Source of the DNA: UBA10649 sp963749905
GTDB taxonomy: Bacteria > Actinomycetota > Actinomycetes > S36-B12
Direction: 5' to 3'
Length of the DNA stretch: 64,000 nucleotides
NCBI GenBank assembly: GCA_963749905.1
Contig: CAVVOF010000006.1
Location: 124,001-188,000 of the forward strand
Made by a program: the position numbers and the translations under genes. This document shows positions 26,408 to 35,816 of this stretch, piece after piece; position 1 is the stretch's first letter; each line of letters starts with the position of its first letter. Below the pieces are notes generated by a model that did no database searches, had not been told where the DNA came from, and saw only the letters and a program-made list of their open reading frames with translations.

Positions 26408-27127
26408 CTAGCGGCCGGCCTGGACGCCGATGCCTCCGGGCGCCTGCCGCTGGATGTCGGCGCGGCGACCCAGCACGTCTGCCGCCTGCGTCGCGAGATC
26501 CGACTCCCGCCGGCCGTCGGGGTGCCCTCCACCCACGGCGCTGACCCGGACGATCACGTCGGCTTCATCACCCGCGGTGCGCCCGTCCACGACATCGACC
26601 TCCACCCAGCCGTCCGCGGTCAGGGGCGCCAGGGCCGCCTGCACCAGGGCGGTCACCGCGGCCAGGTCCATCAGGTCGGCGAGTGCGTGCAGCGCGACGC
26701 CCGGGAGCACCAGCCGGGCGGGCCCGGCGACGTCGATCACCAGCGCATGCGCGCCGTCGTCGAGCGCCGCTCGTGCGGTGTCGCGTCCGGTCGCCGGCAC
26801 CGGGCGGGCCTGCGGGTGCCAGGCCGCCATCGAGTCGACGCCGGTGAAGGCGAGCAGGCCCTTCTCCCCCGCGTCATTGACCATCGAGACCACGGCCATG
26901 TGGCTGTCCTTGTCGCCGCCGGCCTCGTCGATCTCGTCGAGCACCGCGACCACGCTCGCCAGCAGCCGGACCTCGCGAAGGGCACGCGCCGCCTGCAGCG
27001 GATCCAGCCGACCCACGGCTGCCTGGGCGACGAGGTCCCGCACCACCGGATCGGCAGTGCCGTCGTCGTCGGGGAACTGCGGGTACGCGAGGGTCCGGTC
27101 GTCGCCGAACGGGTGCTGCCCTGCCAT
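26408..27127 (-). CDS. SseB-family protein
   Basis: A 239-residue protein with the SseB N-terminal domain: SMVNDAGEKGLLAFTGVDSMAAWHPQARPVPATG at about residues 80-113 is the typical TD..G....AF.....W.P.....P pattern (quoted in parts: LLAFTGVDSMAAWHP, ARPVPATG). The C-terminal region looks like a second small alpha/beta domain (DGWVEVDVVDGR). Family members are cytoplasmic and mostly uncharacterised. The ATG at 27127 lies five bases after the hisG stop, so it is probably cotranscribed with hisEG. It converges with the hydrolase gene, 26 bases away. Confidence 0.8.
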   Translation of the reverse strand: MAGQHPFGDDRTLAYPQFPDDDGTADPVVRDLVAQAAVGRLDPLQAARALREVRLLASVVAVLDEIDEAGGDKDSHMAVVSMVNDAGEKGLLAFTGVDSMAAWHPQARPVPATGRDTARAALDDGAHALVIDVAGPARLVLPGVALHALADLMDLAAVTALVQAALAPLTADGWVEVDVVDGRTAGDEADVIVRVSAVGGGHPDGRRESDLATQAADVLGRRADIQRQAPGGIGVQAGR

Positions 27128-27132
27128 GACGG

Positions 27133-27978
27133 CTAGAGGCGGCAGGCGTGGATGTCTGTGACGAGGATCCCGCGCGCGCCGAGCTCGTAGAGCTCGTCCA
27201 TCACCCGGTGCACGTCCGCAGCAGGCACCATGGCGCGCACGGCCGACCACAGCGGATCGTGCAGGGCCGACACTGTGGGCGACTCGATGCCCGGGGTCAG
27301 CGTGCACGCCTCCTCGACCAGGTCGGTGCGGATGTCGTAGTCGACGAGCACGTACGACCGGGCGACCATCACGCCGTGCAGGCGCCGCACGAAGGTCTCC
27401 ACGGCGGGCACCTGCGGAGCGCCGGTGCGGCGGATGACCAGTGCCTCGGAGACCAGGATGGGCTCGCCGACGAGCTCCAGGCCGGCCCGGCGGAGGGTGG
27501 TTCCGGTGGCCACCACGTCGGCCACGGCGTCGGCGACGCCGAGGGCGACGGCGTTCTCGACGGCGCCGTCGAGCTTGACCACCCGCGCATCGACGCCCTC
27601 CCGCTGGAGGTACGCCTCGAGGACGCCCGCGTAGGAGGTGGCGATCGTCTTGCCGGTGAGGTCGGCGGGCACCGTCGCGGATCCGCGCGGCGCCGCGAGC
27701 CGGAAGGTGGACGGCGCGAAGCCGAGGGGCAGCACCTCGTCGGCGTCCGCACCCGAGTCCAGGAGCATGTCGCGACCGGTGATGCCGACGTCGAGGGTGC
27801 CCTCGCCCACATAGATGGCGATGTCCCGCGGACGCAGGAAGAAGAACTCGACGTCGTTGTCCGGATCGTGGACGACCAGCTCACGCGTGCTGGCCGACCG
27901 CAGATAGCCGGCTTCCGTCAGCATCTGGCGGGCCGGGTCGGCGAGTTGTCCCTTGTTCGGGACGGCTACGCGCAGCAC
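27133..27978 (-). CDS. hisG: ATP phosphoribosyltransferase, long form
   Basis: First step of histidine synthesis, joining PRPP and ATP. The 281-residue length and C-terminal domain (PTVSALHDPLWSAVRAMVP...DELYELGARGILV) identify the long form with its own histidine-binding regulatory domain, so no HisZ is needed. The catalytic part has LRVAVPNKGQL and the PRPP loop DVVATGTTLRRAGL near residue 160. The GTG at 27978 lies two bases after the hisE stop, so the pair is coupled. The other his genes are not in the window. Confidence 0.96.
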   Translation of the reverse strand: MLRVAVPNKGQLADPARQMLTEAGYLRSASTRELVVHDPDNDVEFFFLRPRDIAIYVGEGTLDVGITGRDMLLDSGADADEVLPLGFAPSTFRLAAPRGSATVPADLTGKTIATSYAGVLEAYLQREGVDARVVKLDGAVENAVALGVADAVADVVATGTTLRRAGLELVGEPILVSEALVIRRTGAPQVPAVETFVRRLHGVMVARSYVLVDYDIRTDLVEEACTLTPGIESPTVSALHDPLWSAVRAMVPAADVHRVMDELYELGARGILVTDIHACRL

Positions 27979-27980
27979 GG

Positions 27981-28244
27981 TCAGAGCCGGTGATACACGT
28001 CGTCGAGGCTCACCTTGCTGGCCAGCATCATGCACTGGATGTGGTAGAGCAGCTGGGCGATCTCCTCAGCCGTCCGCTCGTGGCCCTCGTGCTCGGCGGC
28101 CATCCAGACCTCGGCGGCCTCCTCGACGATCTTCTTCCCGATCTCGTGGACTCCGGCGTCGACCAGGCGCGTCGTGCCGGACTCCTCGTCGCGGTAGGTG
28201 ACCTTCTTGGTGAGCTCGGCGTAGAGCTGATCAAACGTCTTCAC
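27981..28244 (-). CDS. hisE: Phosphoribosyl-ATP pyrophosphatase
   Basis: Second step of histidine synthesis, hydrolysing PR-ATP to PR-AMP. The 87-residue protein is a stand-alone HisE (MazG-like helical fold) with KKIVEEAAEVWMAAE (about 38-52), which holds the acidic metal ligands, and ERTAEEIAQLLYHIQCMML. The length is normal. It leads a short hisE-hisG-sseB group and diverges from the VOC gene; the 102-base gap at 28245-28346 must hold both promoters. Confidence 0.96.
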   Translation of the reverse strand: MKTFDQLYAELTKKVTYRDEESGTTRLVDAGVHEIGKKIVEEAAEVWMAAEHEGHERTAEEIAQLLYHIQCMMLASKVSLDDVYHRL

Positions 28245-28346
28245 AGGTGCAGCCTATTGGCCGTCGACATCAACCCCCGCACGGCCTCTGGACCACTGTC
28301 GTACCCCCGCCATACGCTGGCGCGATCCGACGATCAGGGAGTCACG

Positions 28347-28760
28347 ATGTCCAGTCGCCTCAACCCGTACCTCAACTTCGACGGCACGACCCGCCAGGCC
28401 ATGGAGTACTACCGCGACGTGTTCGGCGGCACGCTCGAGATGAACACCTTCGGCGAGTTCGGCCAGGCCGGGACCCCGATCGAGAACAACATCATGCACG
28501 CGCTCTTGGAGACCCCGAGCGGCTTCAGCCTGATGGCGTCGGACCTGCCGCCCGGCATGCCGTTCACCCCCGGATCGACGATCAGCATCTCGCTGAGCGG
28601 AGACGACGAGGCGGAGCTGCGCGGCTATTGGGACGGGCTGTCGGCCGGCGGCCGGGTGACCATGCCGCTCGAGCCGCAGATGTGGGGCGACACGTTCGGG
28701 ATGTGCATCGACCGGTTCGGCGTGGCGTGGATGGTCAACATCGCGGGGGCGCAGCACTAG
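28347..28760 (+). CDS. VOC-family protein (PhnB-like)
   Basis: A 137-residue member of the vicinal-oxygen-chelate superfamily. LNPYLNFDGTTRQAMEYYRDVFGGTLEMNTFGEF at the start and NIMHALLETPSGFSLMASD in the first half are typical of PhnB/3-demethylubiquinone-like proteins (short quotes: YLNFDGTTRQAMEYYRDVF, GGRVTMPLEPQMWGDTFG). The end, GMCIDRFGVAWMVNI, is also standard. Such proteins are small dimers of mostly unknown substrate, and resistance or dioxygenase roles cannot be inferred. It sits between divergent hisE and convergent ribH. Confidence 0.88.
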   Translation: MSSRLNPYLNFDGTTRQAMEYYRDVFGGTLEMNTFGEFGQAGTPIENNIMHALLETPSGFSLMASDLPPGMPFTPGSTISISLSGDDEAELRGYWDGLSAGGRVTMPLEPQMWGDTFGMCIDRFGVAWMVNIAGAQH

Positions 28761-28770
28761 CGACCCCGGG

Positions 28771-29247
28771 CTACCAGGGGGAGGCCGCCAGGTCGCGGAG
28801 TGTCACCGCGGTGGCGATGGCCGCCCACGCGGCCTCGGCACCCTTGTCCTCGCGCGAGCCGGGCAGTCCGGCCCGATCCAGGGCCTGCGCCTCGTCGTCG
28901 CACGTGAGCAGCCCGAAGCCGATCGGCGTACCCGTGTCGAGCGCCACCCGGGTCAGGCCGTCGGTGGCCGCGGAGGCCACGTACTCGAAGTGCGGCGTGC
29001 CGCCGCGGATGATGACGCCCAGGCAGATGACCGCGTCGAAGCGCCGCGCACATGCCAGGGCCACGACCGGCAGTTCGAACGACCCCGGCACCCGGATGAC
29101 CTCGGCCGACACGTTGGCCTGCAGGCACGCCCGCGCGGCGCCCTCGAGGAGTCCGTTCATGACCGTCTCGTGCCACGACGCGGCCACGATCGCGACCCGG
29201 AGTCCGGTGCCGTCCACCTCGACGTGAGCGCTGCCCTCGCCACTCAT
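28771..29247 (-). CDS. ribH: 6,7-dimethyl-8-ribityllumazine synthase
   Basis: Condenses the pyrimidine from RibD with the butanone phosphate from RibAB to form lumazine. The 158-residue protein has VAIVAASWHETVMNGLLEGA, VIRVPGSFELPVVALACA and GVIIRGGTPHFEYVAS, which hold the active-site Phe, His and phosphate-binding residues. It forms icosahedral or pentameric shells in this family. The start overlaps the ribAB stop by four bases. It is the last gene of the ribD-ribE-ribAB-ribH operon. Confidence 0.97.
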   Translation of the reverse strand: MSGEGSAHVEVDGTGLRVAIVAASWHETVMNGLLEGAARACLQANVSAEVIRVPGSFELPVVALACARRFDAVICLGVIIRGGTPHFEYVASAATDGLTRVALDTGTPIGFGLLTCDDEAQALDRAGLPGSREDKGAEAAWAAIATAVTLRDLAASPW

Positions 29248-30596
29248 GAGGCCCCTCCCGGGAGCGTCGACTCCGCGGGCAGGTGGCCCATGCGGTCCAG
29301 CTTGGTCTGCAGGTAGCGGGCATTGTGCGGATTGGCATGGATCTCCAGCGGCACCCGCTCGATGATCGACAGCCCGTAGCCCTCGAGCCCGGCCCGCTTG
29401 GCGGGGTTGTTGGTCAGCAGGCGCATGCTGCGGACCCCGAGGTCGGCGAGGATCTGGGCGCCCGTGCCGTAGTCGCGGGCATCCGCGGGCAGCCCGAGTT
29501 CGAGGTTCGCATCCACCGTGTCGCGCCCGTCGTCCTGCAACGCGTAGGCGCGGAGCTTGTGCAGCAGCCCGATCCCCCGGCCCTCATGTCCCTTGACGTA
29601 CAGGACGATGCCGCGGCCCTCCTCCGCCACCCGCTCGAGGGCGGCGTGCAGCTGGGGACCGCAGTCGCAGCGGTAGGAGCCGAACACGTCGCCGGTCAGG
29701 CATTCGGAGTGCACCCGGACGAGGATGTCCTCACCGTCGCCGATGTCGCCGGCGACGAGCGCGATGTGCTCGGACTCGTCGGTGATGCCCCGGTAGCCGT
29801 AGGCGGTGAACTCGCCGTGCTCGGTCGGCAGGGTGGTGACGGCGACCCGCTCGACGAGGCTCTCGGTGCGACGGCGGTACCGGATCAGGTCGGCGATCGA
29901 GATCATCACCAGGCCGTGCTCGTCGGCGAAGGCCCGGCACGAGGGCGCCCGCATCATGGTCCCGTCGTCGTTGACGAGCTCGCACAGCGCGCCGGACGGG
30001 CTCAGCCCGGCCATCCGGGCCAGGTCGACCGCCGCCTCGGTGTGACCGGCCCGGCGCAGGACGCCACCCGGCACCGCGCGCAGCGGCATCACATGGCCGG
30101 GGCGGGTGAGGTCCCACGGCTCCGTCGACGAGTCGGCGAGCACCTTGATGGTGCGCGCCCGGTCGGTGGCGGAGATGCCGGTGGACTGGACGTCGCGCGC
30201 GTCGACGGAGACGGCGTAGGCGGTGCCCTTGCGGTCCTCGTTGATGGCGGTCATCGGCGGCAGGCCGAGCCGGTCGAGGTCGCCGCCGGTCATCGCGACG
30301 CAGATGTAGCCCGACGTGTGGCGGATCATGAAGCCGACCAGCTCGGCGGTCGCGGACTGGGCCGCGAAGATCAGGTCGCCCTCGTTCTCGCGATCCTCGT
30401 CGTCGACCACGACGATCGGCCGGCCCGCTCGCAGGGCCTCCACCGCCGACTCGACCGAGTCCAGCCGTACCTGGCCGGCCGGGGTGTCTGCGGCGGTGAG
30501 AGCCGGATGCTGCGGCGGCGCGGCGATCGCGACGGCGGACGCCTCGATGGCGGCGTCGTTGCCCTCCCCCGAGAAGAGTTCATCGGCGGGGATCAC
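29244..30596 (-). CDS. ribAB: Bifunctional DHBP synthase / GTP cyclohydrolase II
   Basis: Feeds both branches of riboflavin synthesis. The N-terminal RibB domain has VVVDDEDRENEGDLIFAAQ (acidic metal site) and RAGHTEAAVDLARMAGL. The C-terminal RibA domain has the zinc-binding SECLTGDVFGSYRCDCG (about residue 300) and KGHEGRGIGLLHKL. The protein has 450 residues, with a roughly 40-residue N-terminal extension rich in Ala and Pro before the first conserved block. The start overlaps the ribE stop and the stop overlaps ribH, each by four bases. No FMN riboswitch is visible ahead of this operon. Confidence 0.96.
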   Translation of the reverse strand: MIPADELFSGEGNDAAIEASAVAIAAPPQHPALTAADTPAGQVRLDSVESAVEALRAGRPIVVVDDEDRENEGDLIFAAQSATAELVGFMIRHTSGYICVAMTGGDLDRLGLPPMTAINEDRKGTAYAVSVDARDVQSTGISATDRARTIKVLADSSTEPWDLTRPGHVMPLRAVPGGVLRRAGHTEAAVDLARMAGLSPSGALCELVNDDGTMMRAPSCRAFADEHGLVMISIADLIRYRRRTESLVERVAVTTLPTEHGEFTAYGYRGITDESEHIALVAGDIGDGEDILVRVHSECLTGDVFGSYRCDCGPQLHAALERVAEEGRGIVLYVKGHEGRGIGLLHKLRAYALQDDGRDTVDANLELGLPADARDYGTGAQILADLGVRSMRLLTNNPAKRAGLEGYGLSIIERVPLEIHANPHNARYLQTKLDRMGHLPAESTLPGGAS

Positions 30597-31189
30597 GTGA
30601 GCCGTCCTTCCATGAGCCGCTCCACGTACTTGGCCAGCACGTCGACCTCGACGTTGACCTGGTCCCCCGGCCGGCGGCTGCCGAGCGTCGTGTGCGCGAG
30701 CGTCGTCGGGATGAGCGACACGCTGAACGACGTGTCGTCGACGCCCACGACCGTCAAGGATACGCCGTCGACGGTGATCGACCCCTTCTCGACGAGGTAC
30801 CTGGTCAGGCCGGACGGCAGGTCGAAGGTGAGGGTCGTCCAGTGGTCGGACGGGCTCACCTCGCGCACGACCGCGACGCCGTCGACGTGTCCCTGCACGA
30901 TGTGCCCGCCGATGCGGGCGTCGACGCGGGCCGCGCGCTCGAGGTTGACCCGCGAACCAGCCTCGAGCGCGCCGAGGGTGGAGCGCCGGAGCGTTTCCGC
31001 CATCACGTCGGCCGCGAAGGCGTCGTCGGTCGGGTCCACCACGGTCAGGCAGACGCCGTTCACGGCGATCGAGTCGCCCGGATGAACGTCGGACGTGACG
31101 AGTGGGCCGCGGATGACCACGCGGGCGGCGTCGGGCAGCGCGGTCACGGACTCAACCGTGCCCAGCTCCTCGACGATCCCGGTGAACAC
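30593..31189 (-). CDS. ribE: Riboflavin synthase alpha chain
   Basis: Dismutates two lumazines to riboflavin. The 198-residue protein has the two lumazine-binding repeats, each with the NGVCLTVV / DGVSLTVV strand, the conserved start VFTGIVEELGTV, and GGHIVQGHVDG joining them. I chose the GTG at 31189, preceded by GAGGAG, because the family begins with M/V-F-T-G-I-V. It overlaps ribAB by four bases and follows ribD after 23 bases. The gene is intact. Confidence 0.96.
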   Translation of the reverse strand: MFTGIVEELGTVESVTALPDAARVVIRGPLVTSDVHPGDSIAVNGVCLTVVDPTDDAFAADVMAETLRRSTLGALEAGSRVNLERAARVDARIGGHIVQGHVDGVAVVREVSPSDHWTTLTFDLPSGLTRYLVEKGSITVDGVSLTVVGVDDTSFSVSLIPTTLAHTTLGSRRPGDQVNVEVDVLAKYVERLMEGRLT

Positions 31190-31212
31190 CTGTGACTCCT
31201 CGTAGTGGATGA

Positions 31213-32218
31213 CTACCCGTAGCGGACGACGCCCTCGATGCGGACATCCTCCCCGACCCGATCCGTCGCGGTCACATCGACTCCCGCCGGACCGCCGTCC
31301 ATCGGCGGCAGCGCCACCGGTCCGGCGCCGAGCAGTACCGGTGCCACGTACCAGACCACCCGGTCGATCACCCCGGCGGCGAGGAAGGCCCGGGCCAGGG
31401 TGGGACCGCCCTCGAGCAGCGCGTGGCGCACGCCGTCGACGTACAGCCGCTCGAGCAGCGCCTGGGGATTCCGTTCCGGCGTCAGCATGGTGGGCGCCCG
31501 GTCGTCGAGCACCCGCCGGCCCGGGGGCAGCACTCGGGAGCCCACGACGACGCGTAGGGGCGGGGGGCCGACGAGGGTGGCCGGTTCGCGGACAGTCAGG
31601 GCGGGATCGTCGACGAGCGCGGTGCCGGTGCCCACGATGATCGCGCCGACGCGCGCCCGCAGGGCCATCACCTCGGCGCGGGCGGCAGGCCCGGTGAGCA
31701 CGGTGGGGCCGCCGTCGGCGCCGGCCACCCGGCCGTCCAGGGACACGGCCGCCTTCCACGTCACCAGCGGCCGGCCATGGGTCACGGCGAAGGTCCAGTC
31801 CTCGTTGACGGCCTCGGCCTCCTCGGCCAGGACGCCGGCGACCACCTCGACGCCGGCCGCGGCCAGCTCGTGGGCACCGCCGCCCGCCGCGTGCGTGGGA
31901 TCGGCCTGCCCGATGACGACGCGCGCGACGCCCGCCTCCAGCAGGGCGGTCGTGCAGGGGCCGGTGCGTCCGGTGTGGCGGCACGGCTCCAGGGTGACCA
32001 CCGCGGTGGCCCCCCGAGCCCGCTCGCCCGCGTCGCGCAGCGCCTCGACCTCCGCGTGCGGGGTGCCGGCGCCCGTGGTGGAAGCCGCGACCGACGACCG
32101 TCCCGGCCGCATCGACGATGACGCAGCCGACCCTGGGGTTCTCGCCGTGCGGAGCCTCGGGCGACGCGGCCAGGGCCAGCGCCTCGCGCATGGCCGGGTC
32201 CCACGTCACTCCGGTCAC
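31213..32218 (-). CDS. ribD: Bifunctional riboflavin deaminase/reductase (one frameshift)
   Basis: Deaminates and reduces the pyrimidine intermediate. The deaminase half has GENPRVGCVIVD and, after the shift, TPHAEVEAL with the zinc histidine and catalytic glutamate, then LEPCRHTGRTGPC with two zinc cysteines. The reductase half has VTWKAAVSLDGRVAG and LLEGGPTLARAFL. Frames join near 32078; one G too many in the GGG before CGCCGG breaks HHGAGTPHAE. Repaired length is about 335 residues. The GTG start overlaps the rpe stop in GTGA. The first zinc histidine spans the break, so a base error is likelier than decay. Confidence 0.93.
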
Positions 32219-32883
32219 GGACGAGCGGAGTTCTCCGCCATGGCGCGCAGCTGCTCGACCATGACCGCGGGATCGGGGGCGCGGTAGACGGCTGACCCGG
32301 CCACGAACACGTCCGCGCCGGCCGCCGAGCACTGCTCGATGGTGTCCGGCGCAATGCCGCCGTCGACCTGCACCCAGATGTCCACGTCGGCTGCGTCCGC
32401 GAGCCGTCGTGCCTGCCGCACCTTCGGCAGCATGTCCGCCATGAAGGCCTGCCCGCCGAAGCCGGGCTCGACCGTCATCACCAGGATCATGTCGACGAAG
32501 GGCAGGGCCTCCTCGATCGCGGAGAGCGGGGTACCCGGCTTCACCGCGATCCCGGCCCGCGCCCCGGCGGCCCTGATGTCCTTGGCGACCATGCGCGGCT
32601 TGGCGGCCGCTTCGACGTGGTACGTGACCGATGCGGCCCCCGCCTCGGCGTAGCCGGGCGCCCATCGGTCGGGGTCGGCGATCATCAGGTGGCAGTCGGC
32701 GGGGATGTCGACCTGCTTCAGCAGGGACTCCACCACCGGCAGGCCGAACGTCAGGTTGGGCACGAAATTGTTGTCCATCACGTCCAGGTGCACCCAGTCG
32801 GCGACCGCCTGGATCCGGCGCACCTCGGCAGCGAGGTCCGACAGGTCGGCGTTGAGCACGCTCGGCGAGATCTGGAGGCCCAC
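32215..32883 (-). CDS. rpe: Ribulose-phosphate 3-epimerase
   Basis: Interconverts ribulose 5-phosphate and xylulose 5-phosphate; ribulose 5-phosphate is also the RibB substrate, which may explain the position ahead of the rib genes. The 222-residue TIM-barrel has VHLDVMDNNFVPNLTFG (metal and catalytic aspartate), CHLMIADPDRW, MTVEPGFGGQAFM and VQVDGGIAPDTI. The length is normal. It starts ten bases after rsmB and overlaps ribD by four bases. The gene is intact. Confidence 0.97.
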   Translation of the reverse strand: MGLQISPSVLNADLSDLAAEVRRIQAVADWVHLDVMDNNFVPNLTFGLPVVESLLKQVDIPADCHLMIADPDRWAPGYAEAGAASVTYHVEAAAKPRMVAKDIRAAGARAGIAVKPGTPLSAIEEALPFVDMILVMTVEPGFGGQAFMADMLPKVRQARRLADAADVDIWVQVDGGIAPDTIEQCSAAGADVFVAGSAVYRAPDPAVMVEQLRAMAENSARP

Positions 32884-32893
32884 GTCGGGAACC

Positions 32894-34248
32894 CTACTGT
32901 CGGCGGATCAGCGCCAGGAACATCGCGTCCGTTCCGTGCCGATGCGGCCAGAGCTGGACGGTCGGCCCGTCCCCCAGGTCCTCGACCTCGGGAAGCAGGG
33001 GGCGCGCATCGATGAGCTCGAGGTCGGCGCGTCCGCGCAGCACGTCGGCTACCACCAGCTCGGTCTCCGCGAGGTGCGGGGAGCAGGTCACGTAGCCGAT
33101 GACGCCGCCTGGCCGGACGGCCTCGACCGCCGCGCGCAGCAGGTCCCGCTGCAGCCCGCCGAGCGCCGCGAGATCCGCCGTGGTGCGTCGCCACCGGGAC
33201 TCCGGCCGGCGACGCAGGGCCCCCAGCCCGGTGCACGGCGCGTCGACCAGCACTCGGTCGAACTGCCGCTCGCCCCAGGGCGCATGGCGGGCGTCGCCGA
33301 CCAGGACCTCGGCGGCCGAGCCGGGCGCGAGCGATCGTTCGACCAGCTCGACCCGATGCGGATGCTGCTCGACGGCGACCAGGTGGCCGCCGCGCTCGGC
33401 GGCCAGCCCGTCGAGGATGGCCGCCTTTCCCCCGGTCCGGCGCACATGTCGAGCCACCGGCCCTGGTCATCGGGCACGTCGACGCGTGCGAGGGCCAGGG
33501 CCACCAGCTGGCTGCCCTCGTCCTGCACGCCCGCGCGGCCGTCGCGCACGCAGGCGAGTGCGTCCGGGGTCCCGTCGATCAGGGTGCCCGCGAGCGGCGA
33601 CCATCGACCCGGCTCCACCTCCGGGAGCTCGTGCAGCTCCTCGGGATCCATCCGGCCCGGCCGGGCGACCAGCGTGGGCCGCGCGGGAGCGTTGTCGGCG
33701 ATGAGCAGCGACTCGAGCTCGGACTGGCGCGGCCCGAGGGCGTCACGCAGGGAGCGGACGATCCATGTCGGATGGGACCAGCGGGTGCCGAGCCAGTCGG
33801 GGTCCGTAGCCGGCCGGTCCTCCCGGATGCGCGTCGACCAGTCCTCCGCGCTGACCGCGGCGACCTTGCGCAGCACGGCGTTGACGAATCCGGCCCGCGC
33901 ATCGGCGCCGGGCCGGGCCCCGAGGTCGCGGGCCAGCGCGCACGAGGAGTCGACGGCGGCGTGGTCGGGCACCCGCATCGAGAGCAGCTGGTGGGCACCG
34001 AGCCGGAGGATGTCCTTCATCGCCGGATCGACCTTGTCGTACGGCCGGGTCACGCACTGCTCGAGCACCGCGTCGTACCAGCGCTGGCCGCGGAGGGTGC
34101 CGTAGGCGAGCTCCGTCGCGAAGGCCGCGTCCCGGCCGCTGAGCCCGAAGCCGTGCAGGATCTGGGGCAGCGCGAGGTTCGCGTACGCCCCGTCCTCGCG
34201 AACGGTGCGCAGCAGCTCGAGCGCGGCGGTGCGCGGCCGGTCGGTCAC
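32894..34248 (-). CDS. rsmB: 16S rRNA m5C967 methyltransferase (one frameshift)
   Basis: Methylates C967 of 16S rRNA. The N-terminal NusB-like RNA-binding domain (AALELLRTVREDGAYANLAL, ELAYGTLRGQRWYDAVL) is followed by the SAM domain: WLDMCAGPG, then in another frame GGKAAILDGLAAE, VLVDAPCTGLGALRRRPE with one catalytic cysteine, and GYVTCSPHLAE with the second (TCS). The frames meet near 33437 in a G-run; here one G appears to be missing rather than added. Repaired length is about 451 residues. The start overlaps the fmt stop in ATGA. Confidence 0.94.
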
Positions 34249-35168
34249 GCGAGCGCGTCCTCGTCGGTCAGCCGGACGCCACGCGCCCAGTCGGCAGCGG
34301 GCATCTCACGCTTGCCGGCGGGGCGGACGGTGCCGAGCCGGACGGGCGCCGTCGCGGTGCCGACGAGTACGTCGCGCTTGCCGACACGCAGCCGGCCGGC
34401 GGGCAGCGGCTCGACGTCTGGGACGGGGCTGACCGGCCCGAGACCGACCCGGTCGCCCCGGCAGGTGGTCCACGCTCCCGGGGCCGGGGTGCAGGCCCGC
34501 GCCTGCCGATCGACGCCGACGGCCGGGTGCGTCCACCGGATACGGGCATCGTCGACCGTGATCTTCGGGGCGTAGGACGGTTCGCCGCTCTGCGGCACGG
34601 GGCGGGCCTGGCCCGACTCGAGGGCGTCGAGGGTGGCCACCAGCAGCCCGGCGCCGGCGTCCGCGAGCCGGGCGAGCAGGGCACCGGACGTGTCGTCCGG
34701 GCGGATGGTCTCCGTGACCATCCCGTAGACGGGGCCGGTGTCGAGCCCCTCCTCGAGCCGGAAGGTGCTCGCGCCGGTGACGTCGTCGCCGTGCCAGATG
34801 GCGTGCTGGACGGGGGCGGCCCCTCGCCAGGCGGGGAGCAGCGAGAAGTGCAGGTTGACCCAGCCGTGCGTCGGGATGTCCAGCGCGACGGGCGGGACGA
34901 GTCCGCCGAAGGCGACGATGGGGGCGACGTCGGGCTGCAGGGCGGCGATGCGGGCGAGCAGGTCGGGCTCCCGCAGCGAGGCCGGGCGGAGCACCTCGAT
35001 GCCGGCGTCCGCGGCCAGGTCCGCGACGGGTGACGGCGTGAGCGTTCGGCCGCGGCCGGCGGGGGCGTCGGGCCGGGTGATGACCGCTACCACCTCGTGC
35101 GGCGACGCCAGCAGGGCCGTCAGTGCGACGGCGGCGACGTCAGGGGTGCCGGCGAACAGGCAGCGCAC
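34245..35168 (-). CDS. fmt: Methionyl-tRNA formyltransferase
   Basis: Formylates initiator Met-tRNA using 10-formyl-THF. The 307-residue protein has LFAGTPDVAAVALTAL, the catalytic stretch VNLHFSLLPAWRGAAPVQHAI (about 110-130) and EEGLDTGPVYG. A shorter C-terminal domain binds tRNA. It starts three bases after def and overlaps rsmB, so formylation and deformylation genes are cotranscribed, as is common. The gene is intact. Confidence 0.97.
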   Translation of the reverse strand: MRCLFAGTPDVAAVALTALLASPHEVVAVITRPDAPAGRGRTLTPSPVADLAADAGIEVLRPASLREPDLLARIAALQPDVAPIVAFGGLVPPVALDIPTHGWVNLHFSLLPAWRGAAPVQHAIWHGDDVTGASTFRLEEGLDTGPVYGMVTETIRPDDTSGALLARLADAGAGLLVATLDALESGQARPVPQSGEPSYAPKITVDDARIRWTHPAVGVDRQARACTPAPGAWTTCRGDRVGLGPVSPVPDVEPLPAGRLRVGKRDVLVGTATAPVRLGTVRPAGKREMPAADWARGVRLTDEDALA

Positions 35169-35171
35169 GCG

Positions 35172-35717
35172 CTACAGCCATCGGGAGGTGATGGCGTGCG
35201 GGCTGACGTGGACGGTGGGCGCGGGCTCGCCGAACCACTCGGCCTGCCGGATCTGCCGCATGGCCTCCTTGCGCAGCTCCGGATCGAGCCGGTCGATGAA
35301 CAGGATCCCGTCGAGGTGGTCGGTCTCGTGCTGGACGGCGCGGGCCAGCAGCTCGGAGCCCTCGATGACGACGGGCTCGCCCCACATGTTCATGCCCTTG
35401 GCCACGACCCGCATCGCGCGCGGGGTCTCGAAGGCGAGGTCGGGCAGGGACAGGCAGCCCTCCTCGCCGGTCTGCAGCTCCTCCGACAGGTCCAGATCGG
35501 GGTTGACGAGATGGCCGGGCTCGTCGTCGACCCAGTAGGTGAAGACGCGCAGCGAGACGCCGATCTGCGGGGCGGCCAGGCCGGCCCCGGGTGCGTCCAT
35601 CATCGTCTCGGTGAGGTCCTTGACGAGCTTGCGCAACTCCTTGTCGAAGGTCTCCACGGGGGCGGCGGGGGTGCGCAGGACCGGGTCACCGAACAGTCGG
35701 ATGGTCTGGATGGCCAT
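35172..35717 (-). CDS. def: Peptide deformylase
   Basis: Removes the formyl group from new proteins. All three metal-site motifs are present in the 181-residue protein: GAGLAAPQIG (about 44), EEGCLSLP (about 90) and QHETDHLDG (about 133), with Cys and two His as ligands. A C-terminal extension of about 20 residues after the helix is modest. It starts the def-fmt-rsmB-rpe-rib run and follows priA across a 108-base gap (35718-35825) that contains a large inverted repeat. Confidence 0.97.
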   Translation of the reverse strand: MAIQTIRLFGDPVLRTPAAPVETFDKELRKLVKDLTETMMDAPGAGLAAPQIGVSLRVFTYWVDDEPGHLVNPDLDLSEELQTGEEGCLSLPDLAFETPRAMRVVAKGMNMWGEPVVIEGSELLARAVQHETDHLDGILFIDRLDPELRKEAMRQIRQAEWFGEPAPTVHVSPHAITSRWL

Positions 35718-35744
35718 GACGCGAGTCTAGGGTGCGCCCTGCCA

Positions 35745-35816
35745 ACCTTCGCGAGTGTGCGACGGTCGTCGCTTTCAGGGGTCCCAACCCGACGACGAGC
35801 GCACACTCGCGAAGGT
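35745..35816. repeat. Large inverted repeat between priA and def
   Basis: Arms of 27 bases (35745-35771 and 35790-35816) pair over 17 perfect outer positions (ACCTTCGCGAGTGTGCG), three mismatches and seven inner matches, around an 18-base loop. The outer arms include a CTTCGCGAG core. It occupies most of the gap between the priA stop and the def start. It may be a terminator for priA or a copy of a dispersed palindromic element. Confidence 0.7.
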
